Source of the DNA: Heterodera schachtii
Taxonomy: Eukaryota; Nematoda; Chromadorea; Rhabditida; Heteroderidae
Assembly: GCA_023374025.1 (NCBI GenBank)
Contig: SIJG01000008.1
Location: 1,914,215 to 1,978,214 of the forward strand
Reading direction: 5' to 3'
DNA length: 64,000 nucleotides
Shown here piece by piece: positions 17,621-29,226 of the stretch. Positions within the stretch are counted from its first letter, which is position 1. Each line of letters opens with the position of its first letter. The translations under genes were made by a program, and so were the position numbers. Below the pieces are notes generated by a model that saw only the letters and a program-made list of their open reading frames with translations, was not told where the DNA came from and searched no databases.

Positions 17621-19781
17621 ATGACTTGGCCCAACTTTTTGCTGCCCGTCTTTCTCTCCTCCGTTTTAATGTGCGCGTGTTGGGCCGTCGGCCATTTCCA
17701 ATTGTCCTTCCTTTGGATTGTCCTCTTCACCGTTCTTTATGTGGTCGGTTTTGGCATTTTTTTTTGGGCACTTTTCCCCACTCATTTTGCCCCGAGGGAT
17801 TTGCCCTTTTTTTGTTGTAATTTTTGTTTTTTATTGACTTATTTATTTTGAAAGAATCGATTTCAGCGTGCTGCTGCAAATATTTCCCACCGCATTTTCC
17901 CCTCTGTCACTAATTAATTACCTAATTAATTGCAATTAATCATTAATTAGTGTTGCCCTATCCCATTCTTTGTCAGCTCAAAACGCACTCATGGATTCGT
18001 CGGGAGCAGCATCGGATGAGCATGCGCAGCATGATCATGCGCGAACGCGAGATGGTCATGGCGCAGTACAGCCGCGTCGACGACCTCCCCGCGTGGGTCC
18101 AATTCCCGGACATCGAACGCATCGAATGGGTCAACAAAGTGCGCCAGTGCCATTACGATCCGATCAACTTTGCATTTAGGGCTCAAATCCCAACAAAAGG
18201 GATATTCTGGGCAAAAAGGGGGGTATATTTGGCGATTTATTTTTAATTGAAATAATTAAAAATTTATTGGGCCCCCTAAATTGTTTTTCCTTATTTTTTT
18301 CCATTTTTCACTAATTTTGTCTATTTCCATTTTCGCTTGACAGATAATTCAACAAATTTGGCCCCATATCGGCGAGTACACCAAAGTGTTTCTGAAAGAG
18401 TTCATCGAACCCCAAATTCGTGCCCAACTTCCGGCGCCGTTCAAATCCTTCAAATTTGTCGCTGTCGACATGGGCGACATTCCGTTCAGAGTGGTCAGTC
18501 TTCAGACCGATCACTGCTCGCCATTCGTCCAATTTCACCTTTTCCCAGGGCGGTCTCAAAGTGTACACCCAAAATGTGGGCCGCGACCGCGTGATCATGG
18601 ACATGGACGTGGTGTACGCGGGGGACGCCGAGTTCGCTGTGCAGGCGTGCGGCTTCCGTGGCGGACTCAACCAAATGGTGTTCTCCGGCAAACTCCGCTG
18701 CACCCTCCAGCCGCTGCTCTCCCAACCGCCAATGTGCGTGTTTGGTTTGTGTGCAATTGTTCTTGGCATTTCGTTTTGTTTTTTTCATTTGTCGGTCATT
18801 TTCAGTCTGTAGGAATGGGTACGGTAACGAATAAGCGATTACCCGAAAAACTTTCCTTGTTTTTGTATTAAAATGAAAAGAGTCCGTCGGTCAGCCAATG
18901 CTTTTCCCATGTCTAAAATTTGCCGCTCTTTTATTTCGAGAATTGTTGGCCATTTTCGTCATTTGTTCCGTGTTTTGCATTCCCTCCCATTTTAGGGTCG
19001 GCGGTGTGTCGAGTTCGTTCATGGAGTTGCCGAAGTTCGACTTCAATTTGACCGGAATGGGCGAGTTCGTACAGCTGCCCGGACTGATTGACGCCATTCG
19101 GTCGGTGGTCAACACTCAGGTGAACACTAAACACCACCACTCTTCGCTTCTGTTTGCACTTTCCCTCTCGCATTTTCTGCTTTTTGTCAGGTGGCCAATC
19201 TGTTGGTTTTGCCCAACAAAATCGTCGTTCCGTTGGCGCCAAATGTCGACGTGGCCAAGCTGTACTTCCCGGAGCCGGATGGCATTGTGCGCATGAAAAT
19301 CATAGAGGCGATGAACCTGGAAAACAAGGACGGCTCATTCCTGAACAAAAGGGACATCAGCGACCCGTACTGCGAAATCCAAGGTGGTCACGGTGGAAAA
19401 ACGGAACGGACCAAGAAAATTGCAATTTATAATTGGTTAAAAGGGACACTCTCTCCCCCCCCCCCCCGTTTCGTTTTATGGCGTTCGATTACAATGAAAA
19501 GCCCCGTTTCGTTTATTTAAAATAAACAACATTCCAAAATCGCTCCGTCAATAGGTTCAAAATCGTACAACAAAATGAACAATAGAAGTTAATTGGTTTT
19601 CTAATTTTTAGTCGGCTCGCAAGTGTTCCACACCAGAGGTACAAAAGCATTGGCACTTATTTTTGTGGATCGATCGGTGCATTTCAATTCATTCCCCTTT
19701 CATGTTTTCTCTTTTCTCTCGCGCTCTCTCTCTCTCCCCTTCCCTCTTTCTCTCTCTCTTACTTTCTCTCTCTCTCTTTCC

Positions 19782-19834
<53 letters not shown>

Positions 19835-22800
19835 TTTCTCTCTCTCCCCTTCCCTCTTTCTCTTACTTTCTCTCTCTCTCTCTCTTTCCCTCTTTCTCTC
19901 TCTCTCTCCCTCTCTTACTTTCTCTCTATCCCCTTCATCTTTCTCTTTTCCATTTATCACTGTTTCTAATTGATTTCTCCCCCTCCCTTTTCCCCAAAAA
20001 GTGATCAACAACAATTTGAACCCCGTTTTCAATGTGTGCTTCGAGGCGGTGGTGGACCAGGCCAGTGGGCAGAAGTTGCGCATCGAACTGTTCGACAAGG
20101 ACACCGCCGGGGCGGACGAAGAGTTGGGACGGCTGAGCATTCCGTTGGAAAGTGTTCGGCAGGCGGGCGAAATGGAGCGGGTGATTCGGTCAATTCGAGA
20201 GATTGGTCAAAATCTCATCCATTTAAAGTGGCATCATCTCGAGGGCTGTAAGCATGGCGAGTTGCGGCTGAAAGTGTGTTGGATGGACTTGAGCACGGAG
20301 TCCATGGGCGTGGGTCGTGACGAGTGGGAGCAGGAGTGGCTGGGCGCGGACAAACCCATGCACCCCGCCCTTCTGATGGTGTTCATCGACTCTGTCGCCA
20401 ATCTGCCGGTCAGTGAAGAACGGACGGAGACTGTCCTAGTCCCTAGGTATTCCTAAAAACAAAATTTACTGAATTTCCACAAAAAAAAACAAAACATGTG
20501 AAAAAAAATTTTCTGTGAGTTTTCTTAAAAATTTTTTTCGATTTAGGCTAGTTAACTAAAAAGTATTATTTTCCTTTGTCTTAAATAAATAAAATAAAAT
20601 TGCGGCGACGTAATGTCCTGGCGTCTTTTCGGCGGTGCGCTATTTTTCCTTTTCCCGTGGGCGGCGGCGTTTGAAAAACAAATTAGCCTTTTCCCATTGG
20701 ACCGTTTTCTCTTCCCACGATGATTTCCATTTGTTTGCTCCTTTCCGCAGTATCCAAAGTCCAATTTGGAGCCGTCTCCGTTTGTGGAGGTTTCGCTGGG
20801 CCGAATCACTCAGCGGACGCCGGTGAAGCCGAAGACGGTCAACCCGTTGTTCCAGAGCAAATTCAACTTCTTCGTCAAACAGCCCGAGGGGCAGGAACTG
20901 AAAATCCGAGTGAGGACGAAATTTGGCAAAATCCACGAAAAATAATGGAATAAATTTGCAGGCGGTGGACGAAGGGACGAAACGCGACATTGGCGAATTG
21001 TCCATTCCGTTGGCTGCCGTTATGAGAGAGCCGATGATGGAGATGAGCCAGCAGAGCTTTTACCTGACGCATGGCGTCCATTCCAGCCCAATTGTGCTGA
21101 CCGCACGTCTTCGAGTTGGTCACCCAATTTCAAACCATTAATTAATGACCCTAATTAGTAATTACAATGACATGACAATTGCTTCTTCTTTCAGTTCTTC
21201 ACTCCTCCACGGAAAGTGCTCGAGGCCCGGGATTTGTCCTCGACATACGGAAATGGTCCGTTTTCGGCAATTAAACACCATTTTCTTACTTTAAACCCCG
21301 TTTTCCTTTCAGCGGTGCATATCGAACGGGGCGACCGAACGAATTCGTCGCTGTCGGAGGAGGACGGTCAGTCGAATCACAACGGAAACGACATGGCCAA
21401 ACAGCAGCAGCAGAACGTACACAATGTGAAATTGGAAAACGAAGTGATTCAGGTGGGCATTTCTTCGGGGAGCAGGTCGTTTCCCCCCCGTCGTTTCCCC
21501 CACGTCGTTTCCCCCCGAAAAATTTTTTTAAAAAAATTTCCAAACCTAGAAATTTTTCATAAGAAAATTCTTAGAAAATTTCTTACAATTAGTAAGAAAA
21601 TTCAAGAAAAAAAATTTTTTGAAAAATTTTTCAGCGATTTTTTTGAAATCTTGTGATGAACTACTAAGTTTTTTCAAAAATTTTCGAAAAAATCGCTGAA
21701 AAATTTTTCAAAAAATTTTTTTTCTTGAAGTTTTCTTACTAAGAAATTTTCTAAGAATTTTCTTATGAAAAATTTCTAGGTTTGGAAATTTAAAAAAAGA
21801 AAAATTTTCGGGGGTGAAACGACGGGGGGAAATGAAGTGCACCCATTTCTTCGACCCATGCCAATGCCAACTTTCGCGTGGTCTTTCACTTTTCCCTTCT
21901 CTTCTTCAGAATCGGCAATTGGCCGCCGCGGCGACGGAGCCGGCGAAAATGGTGGCAAATGGTCACAATTCATCCGCGACGATGAACAACGACGACTTGT
22001 CACCCGACTTGGATGTGCATGGCAACAAATTGGCGTCCTCCGTGGGGCGGACTCAGTCCGACTCGTCGAAGAGTTCGCTGAGGACGGCCAATTCTTCGCT
22101 GCTGTCCAGCAGAGCGGAGGGAATTCTCGGGAAATTAATCGGAGGAAAACACACCAAAAAGTGAGGACAAAAAGACAAATACCGTATTTACTGAATTAAA
22201 ACCCCCCGGGGGGCTTTATTTTTAAATGCCCCTCAAAAGAGGGCCTTTATTTCATTCTAATTAGTCAAAGTATTCGAATTTCCCTGTGCAAATTCCTCGC
22301 TAATCGCACCTCCGTTCAGAAAGAAAAGGAAGTCGCTGCTTTCTTCGGCCGGTCGAATTCAAATCGGTCTCAAATACGACGGGGACCGTTTCAAATTGGT
22401 CGTTTCAGTGATTGCGGCAAAGTGAGCCGGATATCGTTAAAACCATGATGCCGGACTTTCCCTCCCTCTCTTTCTCCAGGGATTTGAGTCCAATCGAAAA
22501 AGAGGGCCACGCCGACCCATACGTAACACTTCGGCTGATGCCTTCCGCAAATGGCCACCCGGCCACCACAAAAGTGCAAAAGGGCAGAAAGCACACGGAA
22601 GTGGTGCCAAATTCGTTGAACCCGCAATTTAACCAAAAGTAAAAAGCCAAAACACAACAATCGCCGCATGTTCACTCTCCCATTTTCAGCTTCGAGTTTG
22701 ACATTCACTGCTCCGACTTCCCCAATTTCAAGCTGCACTTGGCTGTGAAGGACGGCATAAAGTGGGCTTTTTTATGTTTTAATTGCTAAAAATGGCATCC

Positions 22801-22984
22801 ATTTCACTGACTTAATACCCCCGTTGCATTAATTAGTTTCCTACAATAATTCATTACTCCGTTCAGTTACGGTCTTTTGCACAGTACGCCCACTTTCGGT
22901 GTTGCCGAAGTGCCGTTGCACAACTTCGACCCGTTGAAACCCATCGTCAGCCAATGGTTGGATTTGTCGTCGCCTCAGAGATGA
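17621..22984 (+). CDS. esyt-2: Extended synaptotagmin (E-Syt), tricalbin family
   Basis: An ER-anchored tether that carries lipids at ER-plasma membrane contacts. An N-terminal hydrophobic hairpin (about 17621-17770) is followed by DDLPAWVQFPDIERIEWVNK, which opens the SMP lipid-transfer domain (17976-19118). Three C2 domains follow: C2A from 19260 (DISDPYCEIQ) to 20270, C2B from about 20350 to 21115, and a C-terminal C2 at 22319-22984 (HADPYVTLRLMP). Exons include 17976-18137, 18345-18488, 18548-18732, 18996-19118, 19191-19383, a 27-nt micro-exon 19612-19638, 20002-20410, 20750-20908, 20962-21115, 21195-21254, 21313-21450, 21910-22160, 22320-22421, 22480-22638, 22690-22760 and 22867-22984. 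A Ser/Asn-rich, probably disordered linker encoded by 21313-22160 separates C2B from the last C2. The gene symbol follows the C. elegans homolog by analogy. An upstream first exon is possible. Confidence 0.9.
19720..19935. repeat. (TC)n/(TTTC) microsatellite in E-Syt intron
   Basis: A pyrimidine-only block of CTCTCT with CTTACTTTCTCTC and CCCTTCCCTCTTTCTC interruptions that recur as short units. It fills most of the intron between the 27-nt micro-exon and the exon at 20002, so it may act as a very long polypyrimidine tract. Confidence 0.85.
21468..21836. mobile_element. Inverted-repeat element in E-Syt intron (family A)
   Basis: An AT-rich palindrome of about 370 bp. The left end GTCGTTTCCCCCCGAAAAA is mirrored by GAAAATTTTCGGGGGTGAAA and GACGGGGGGAAA on the right. 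The inner arms (CCAAACCTAGAAATTTTTC / GAAAAATTTCTAGGTTTGG) pair over about 150 bases around a spacer near 21640-21675. No coding capacity. Copies or fragments with the same ends occur at 47105 and elsewhere in this window. Confidence 0.8.
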
Positions 22985-23517
22985 ACAAAAAAAAAACATT
23001 TGAAAAGGGCCGCCGTCCTTTTCATTGCTCATCCATTCACAGAACATTCCGTCCATTTCCTTTCCGTTTTTGTGCACAAAACACTTAAAACTGTGATTAA
23101 ATCCGATTCAAATGACAAAGGGGCAAAGGAAGGGACGACGAAAGGAAAAACTTTCACTTTCATCAACAGAAAAGAAATCCTTCGAAAAAAGAAAGCCCCG
23201 CCGGCCCTTTTTTGTCCGGTGCCAAAGTTTTATGATTCGCCTGACCCTTCCCCTTGTCATTCGTTCTGTTGTGATCACTTTTCAATTTTTCGTTTTACCA
23301 GAGAATATGCCTTTGTTGCCATTTTGCCTGAATTTTGTTGGGCGATTTCGTACTCACTTGTCAATAATGTCAGAGTTGTGCACAGTTATAGTTAAATTAA
23401 TTTAAAATAAAACAAAACCTATTCATTGTACAATAAATATAACAAACAAATCGAAGCATTAATTAGCCGAATTCAGAATTTGTCCTTTCTATAATGTCCC
23501 TCTTTCAATTCCTTTAA
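22985..23517. other. Intergenic between E-Syt and Rpt1 (convergent ends)
   Basis: Likely 3' UTR of E-Syt. AATAAA sits at about 23406 and 23441 as candidate polyadenylation signals. The Rpt1 stop on the other strand follows at 23518-23520. No further gene seen. Confidence 0.55.
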
Positions 23518-26342
23518 TTAATTGTGCGTCAAATAGGACGGCGTCGAACTGAATTTTGCATAGCCTTTCACCTGCAAATTTTCCATTCTTTTGAGAAATG
23601 AAAAAAAAAGGAAAAACGTACAACTTTCTGAACAGCCTTGAGAAAGTCTTGCTCCGTGATAACCTTACGACGTACACGCAAAGCGAACATCCCCGCCTCA
23701 GTGCAAACACTGCGCAAATCGGCGCCTAAAAAGCGAAAGTCTTTGGGTTAATTTGTTGCATTGCTCCGTCAGTTGAAATGGAAATTTGTTTTGGGGATGT
23801 TCACCTGTCGAGTTCGGACAGAGTCGAGCAATCAATTCGTATCTGAAAACCAAATTATGACAATTATGTGTTGACAATGATAATAATGACCGACCGAATG
23901 TTTCGCTCGACGCTCATCCGTTTGGTGTGAATTTGGAGAATGTTTTTACGCGCCTTTACGTCAGGCTGAAATGATTTACAAGAATGAGTAGTGTACGTTG
24001 GTAACATTTTTTAGTGATTACCAATGAAAATTCAATGCGTCGGTCAATGCGACCGGGCCGAACGAGCGCCGGGTCGAGAGTGTCCGGCCGGTTGGTGGCC
24101 ATCAAAACCTAGGAGTATCACGCATTGGATGCCTTTTCCCCCACGTGTTCCGCATATCCCCCGGCCACCTTAATTGCCCCGCGCGAGTCGAATCCGTCCA
24201 ATTGGTTGACCAACTCGAGCATCGTCCGTTGAACTTCGTTGTCGCCCCCTCGCCCGTCGTCGAAACGCGCCCCACCAATGGCGTCGACTTCGTCGAAGAA
24301 GAGAATGCACGCACTCTTCATCTTGGCCATTCTGAACACCTCGCGCACCAGCCGCGCCCCTTGGCCAACGTATTTTTTGACCAACTCAGAACCGATGATG
24401 CGGATAAAGCACGCGTCCGTCCGATTGGCGACCGCGCGGGCGCACAACGTTTTGCCGGTGCCCGGCGGGCCAAAAAACAAAACACCTTTCTAAAATGGAA
24501 AATGAGGGGACAGTCCCAAAGTGTGTGGCAAAACGCACCGGAGGATCAATGCCCAAACTCGTGAAACGCTGCGGCTGAAAACAAAGCGGAAAATTGGAAC
24601 AAAAAGAAAAGAGGAAAATGAATGACCGACCTGAAGCAACGGAAACTCGACCACTTCACGCAACTTTTTGATTTCCTCTTCGCACCCGCCAATGTCCGCG
24701 TAGGTAACGTCCGGTTTGTCCTCCACTTGCATCATCGTAACGGACGCATCAATCTTTGCCGGCAAAGGCAAATGGATCTTAAAAAATAAACGTTTTGTAA
24801 GCCGATGGATGGTGAGAATTTTGTTTTTTGAAAAAATTGAATTCATCAGAAAATTTTGGAAAATGATAAAAAATTTAAAATTTTCGGGGGGGGGGGGGGG
24901 GGAAAGAGCTGCTACTCCTTTATTTAAGGACAATATTTTGTTGTGACTTTACTTACATTAGACAAATGCCCACTTTTTTAAATTTACAAAAAACAATTCA
25001 TGGAACATTTTGTCAAATCCCTTAAAAACGGTCCAACCCATAGAAAAAGTAACAGTGAAATGCAAATTCTCAGATAATTAATGTGCACATTGCCTGGTAT
25101 TTGTTGCGGTCCACCCCAACTCGCATTCCCTCCTCAATGTCAGTGGGCGCCACATTTTCGTGAAGATCCACGACGAACTTAGCGAAATGCTTCACATTGA
25201 TCATATAACGCGTCTCTTTGCCCTCCTCTTTGATAATTTTTGTGCAGCGAGCCACCTTTTTAAGATGATATTTTAATTTGTATTGAAGGTAATACTGGAG
25301 AATCTGGGCTCCACCCAAAAAAAAAAATTTTTTTTTTTTTGTTGTTTCTTTTATAAAAAGATTAACCCTTGGGTTTTCGGAGCTTCTGATCACAAATATT
25401 ATATTTAGATTTGCAAAAATCATTGATTCTATCATTTATTTTAAAAGGCATAGATTTTCGAAATTTTTTCAATATGGTCAAATGTTTCTAAAAATTGATT
25501 ATTGGCAGGTAATAAGTGTTTTGTTTATGTTTTTGTGATTGTTCTATGATCATCTCATTGGCTAGTAAAAAGTGCTGCTTATATATGGTTGCTTCATCCG
25601 AAAAAGGGTGCAACATTTGACCATATTGCAAAATTTCAAAAATCTAAGATTTTCAAAATCAATGATAGAATCAATGATTTTTGCTAATTTGATATCATAT
25701 TCGTGATCAGAAGCCCCGAAAACCCCCGGGTTAGTCTTTTTATAACAGAAAGAAAATTTTTTTTGGGTGGAGCCCAGATTCTCCAGTATTACCGTATTGA
25801 ATGCAACATTTGCCTAAGGTGGAGCGTCTCCCGAATTATTCTGTTAAGTTTCGACATTTTAACCCACCAAGAATATTGACCATTCCTAATCCCTAACTCT
25901 AAAATTTAGCATTTTTAGTTTTGCCTTTAACTATTTTTTTTTCATTCATCTTTAAATTTTAAAAAAGTCTCATTGATCAAAATCAAAATAAAATTCACCC
26001 GCAAAGGCGGCTCATTCGACATGGCCATTTTGTCGGCCGCAATGTCCCAAAGAATGGGCGGCGCCAGCCCCGTGTCGCTCTCCTTCACCCCGCAAAGAGT
26101 GTTTATGCGCTTCTGAATTTCATCAATGTCCTTCTCCGCCTGCTTCAACTGTTTCGCGTACGGGCCCATGTTGTAATTGCTAAGTGCGGCAATTTCCTCC
26201 TCGTCAAGTGCTAAAAAACGAAAGAACCACCAAATATGATGGGTTTTACTTGGTTAAGCAAAAAATCACATTTTATTTCTTTGGTTTTGTCATCCGTCTC
26301 ATTGGGTTTTGCTTCCTTTTTCTCGACAAGGTCGCTGGGCAT
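23518..26342 (-). CDS. rpt-1: 26S proteasome regulatory ATPase Rpt1 (PSMC2)
   Basis: An AAA+ ATPase of the 19S base that unfolds ubiquitinated substrates, acting in cytosol and nucleus. Starts at ATG 26342 ([19 protein letters not shown]). Exon 26211-26000 carries the coiled-coil region and [19 protein letters not shown]; about 25258-25094 carries the OB fold ([19 protein letters not shown]); 24777-24631 begins [19 protein letters not shown]; 24573-24538; 24489-about 24167 holds Walker A GPPGTGKT and Walker [19 protein letters not shown]; 24107-24021 holds [20 protein letters not shown]; then 23966-23896, 23843-23806, 23726-23620 and 23572-23518. Order and content match metazoan Rpt1 almost residue for residue. 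The intron 24778-25093 begins with GC. The intron above the OB-fold exon carries an hAT-like element, and a G-rich run sits near 24890. Confidence 0.97.
24835..24906. mobile_element. Fragment related to family A element
   Basis: Inside the GC-AG intron of Rpt1. On the minus strand it reads a poly(C) run followed by GAAAATTTTAAATTTTTTATC, resembling the CCCCCCGAAAAATTTT end of the family A elements. Only one end is recognisable, so this is a weak call. Confidence 0.4.
25288..25793. mobile_element. Non-autonomous hAT-like palindromic element in Rpt1 intron
   Basis: 506 bp. Terminal inverted repeats begin GGTAATACTGGAGAATCTGG and pair with CCAGATTCTCCAGTATTACC at the right end. The arms stay alignable for about 200 bases each (both contain GCTTCTGATCAC, ATCATTGATTCTATCAT and ATATGGTCAAATGTT). 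The element is flanked on both sides by GTATTGAA (25280-25287 and 25794-25801), a perfect 8-bp target duplication typical of hAT elements. No transposase frame. The duplication and intact arms suggest a fairly recent insertion. Confidence 0.88.
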
Positions 26343-26504
26343 TTTTGAGAGAAAGAAATTCAACAAGCAAAGCTAAAACATTAAAAAATACCTATTTATT
26401 TTATTAAAACAATATTTTCGGCACTACTTTAAGAAGAGGAGTGTTTTGAAAAAACTTTTTTTTGGTCTAATGAAAAATATGCGTCTCTGCCTACGAGAGA
26501 GCGC

Positions 26505-27295
26505 GCGCCCCTGAAGTGAAACCATACATGGAAAAGGGGGGGGGGGTCAAAAATTTGCCTATACGAAATACGAAATACCCCCCCCCCCTCAGAGGCCAAA
26601 ATTTTTACGAAATTGAAAAAACGCTCAAAAATTTTTTCTGACGACCTTTTTTTTTTTGCTTTTAAGTCCAATTTTTTCCTTTTTTCTTTTTCCCTTTTTT
26701 TTAATCACATTTTTTGCGGCGTTTTTTCAAATAAACTTTTGGGTAACTGGGGGGGGGGGGGGGGGTCCGAGACGGTGCCGATAGGTGCCGTCGGGAAAAT
26801 TTTTAAATTTCAATGCAATTCGTTAACAAATTTTGTGTAAAAAACGACCGAATTTTGCTATTTTTAGACAATTTTCAAAAATTTTTATTAACAAATTTTC
26901 ACTAAAAAATGTAAAATTTCAAATTTCGTAAAAAAAATTTACGAAATACTAAACGAAATTCAATTTCATAAAAAATTTACGAAATACTAAACGAAATTCA
27001 ATTTCATAAAAAATTTACGAAATACTAAACGAAATTCAATTTCGTAAAAATTTTAAAACGAATAGGAAAAGACAAAATAAAATTTTGTGAAAAATTTAAC
27101 GAAATGCAATTCAAAAGCGTAAAAATTTTGAGTTTTTGGCACAAAATTTAGATTTTTTTTTTCAATTTCGTAAACTTTTTCCATCTTTACCAGTGCTTTT
27201 TTGATTTTGGCCGAAATTTTTACGAAATTGCCTCGGACCCCCGTACGATTTACGAAATTGACCCCCCCCCCCCCCCCTTGAACACCTATGAGTGA
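26505..27295. mobile_element. G/C-run-bounded AT-rich element
   Basis: Lies between Rpt1 and the F-box-associated locus. The left end GTGAAACCATACATGGAAAA plus a poly(G) run and TCAA is loosely mirrored at the right by a poly(C) run and CTTGAACACCTATGAGTGAAAC. Inside are many ACGAAAT words and three exact or near-exact 38-bp tandem units at 26941, 26979 and 27017. No coding capacity. Element class unknown. Confidence 0.55.
26941..27055. repeat. 38-bp tandem repeat, three units
   Basis: Each unit starts ACGAAATACTAAACGAAATT and ends in a poly(A)TTT tract; starts are at 26941, 26979 and 27017, and the third unit diverges at its end (CGTAAAA instead of CATAAAA). Confidence 0.9.
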
Positions 27296-27515
27296 AACAT
27301 ATACGCCGCTGCAGACAAAAAAGATAAGGGGCCTTCAAATAGCGGATTTACGGTATTTTGATGTCGTAAAATTAAAAAAATTTCAGTCCGATTAAATCGG
27401 ACTCCGATTTATTAGAAAAGAAAACCCATACATATAAAAGGCAGAGAAAGTTGACAGTTATTGGCATTTTTGTAATCACAATTTACGACAAAATTGGGCA
27501 GCTAACTGTCGCAAA

Positions 27516-28957
27516 ATGGGCCGACAATTAGAAAATGTGAGGAATTTTAATTAATTGTATTATTGAAGTTATTTTTAAGAATTTAAGCTGGATTTGCAAC
27601 GATGTTTGGATGGATATGCTCCCGTTCTTTGAACGTGTTTAACTTGGCCTCACATTGGCAATGCTTTCCGACCGTTGCCAATTTGGAGATTGATAACAAT
27701 TAGCAACCCAGCAGGACCAAAAGCAACACTGTCTGCACGGATTGATGGCAATTAGTGGACTTTCCTTGGCCTGACCGTCCGTTTCCGAACAACATTTGCT
27801 TCGATATCCTTTGGATTACGTAATTCAACATTAATTTTCTGTATGTATTAATACATTTTGTTGCCCCTTTTTCAGGTACATCGATCACTTCGTCATCGAA
27901 TTTCTACTTTCCAATCAGCAAATTTTCGACAAAGGCACCAATTTGTATTTGCATATTTTTGGATCCGAACCCGAAATCAATGTCCAGCCAATTTGGGATG
28001 TTTTTGTTCGTCAAATTTGGCCCATTTTTACGACAACAAATGTCCATCATTTGTCCTTTGGCAATGCTGATCATTTGGACTCTTTGCTTCGTCTCACATC
28101 GCCGACAATTCTCTTGGATCTCAACGTTAATTCAATCGGGTCTGGTAATGATCTGATCTGTTCCCCGAAGCAATTGTTGATTCTGATGGGCCAAATATCA
28201 AACTGCTGGCCAAGCGCTGTCCAAATGGTTGCACACACCGAGAAAAGATGGCCAACCGAAGCGATTGTCTTGCGTTCTTCCTCCGATAAATCTTGAATGG
28301 ATCACCAACCTCAAAAAGGTGTGGTGACCACATTTTTTTTTTTATTTTTTTGAAAAACTTAGTAATTCACCAGTAAATTTTGAAAAAATCGCTGGGAAAT
28401 TTTTTAAATTTTTTTCATCGCATTTTCTAAGAAATATTTTTCTTAGACTTTTTTCTTGAAAAATTTCTAAGTTTGAATTTTTAAAAATTTATTCCCGGCT
28501 GTGTTTTGTCCTGTTCCGGTGTTTTGCAGAAAGGTGTAGTAGTTTTTCGTCAAAAAATGACTATTTTTGCTATTTTGAGGTCCATTTTTTGTTTAGGAAT
28601 TTCTCCGTGCCCCCGTTTCTGTCAGCTACCAAATGAATTTGGATTTGTACAGTTCAACGCCAATTGAGCCATTTGAATTGGTGAACGAACGGACCAAAGA
28701 GAAGCTGACATCAGACCATCCTAGCAATTGGCTGTTGAAGCGATGTCCAATTAAAGAAACGGCGGCGATTAAATGGGAAAATGTAAATTCGGTGGACAAT
28801 TTGAACAATGTCCATTTTATGCTTTATGACAATAATTGGATTGGGTGAGTGTAAAAATAATTCACAACCAATTCAAATTTCACTTAATTTTAGGCCATTA
28901 TCGCCACCAGCGGAAGAAAAAGAAAAAGCGGGTCAACGCATGGAAAGTGTCGTCTAA
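27516..28957 (+). pseudogene. F-box-associated-family gene, apparently broken
   Basis: Resembles a large cyst-nematode protein family that typically has an F-box-like start, a repeated beta/helix middle and a motif like NWLLKRCPI. A possible start ATG is at 27516. The exon from about 27591 reads NDVWMDMLPFFERV and then hits an in-frame TAA where the family has Gln; the following codons still resemble the family (LGLTLAMLSDR). At 27876-28296 YIDHFVIEFLLSNQQIFDKG is recognisable, but the part matching SKWLHTPRKDGQP lies in another frame, so a frameshift or unseen intron is needed. An AT-rich element fragment sits at 28345-28495. The C-terminal part 28580-28957 (PFELVNERTKEKL, NWLLKRCPI) is open and has a good GT-AG intron at about 28844-28892. 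Probably a pseudogene; a shorter expressed protein from 27943 or 28633 cannot be excluded. Confidence 0.65.
28345..28495. mobile_element. Family A element fragment inside the F-box-associated locus
   Basis: AT-rich stretch with GAAAAAATCGCTGGGAAATT, TTCTAAGAAATATTTTTCTTAG and CTTGAAAAATTTCTAAGTTTG, words shared with the elements at 21468 and 47105. Only half of a palindrome is recognisable. Confidence 0.55.
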
Positions 28958-29226
28958 TTGCGCGGAAATGAATTATCTAATTATATTTGTCTCACCAATT
29001 GGAATCAGATTTAATTCTCATTTATTTTCTCCGAAATACCCTCTTAATTTCATTTGTTGATTCTTTCAATCGAATATATAAACATAATTTATTCGTTTGT
29101 TTTGGGAAATTCTAAGTTTACTTCTTTGAACCATCTCCTGTGTAGAAGCCTTAAAATTTATTTTGCTGTTTTATATGAAATTTTGAATATTTCGTGGTAA
29201 GAGGATGAAGATGATGAGAAAAAAGT

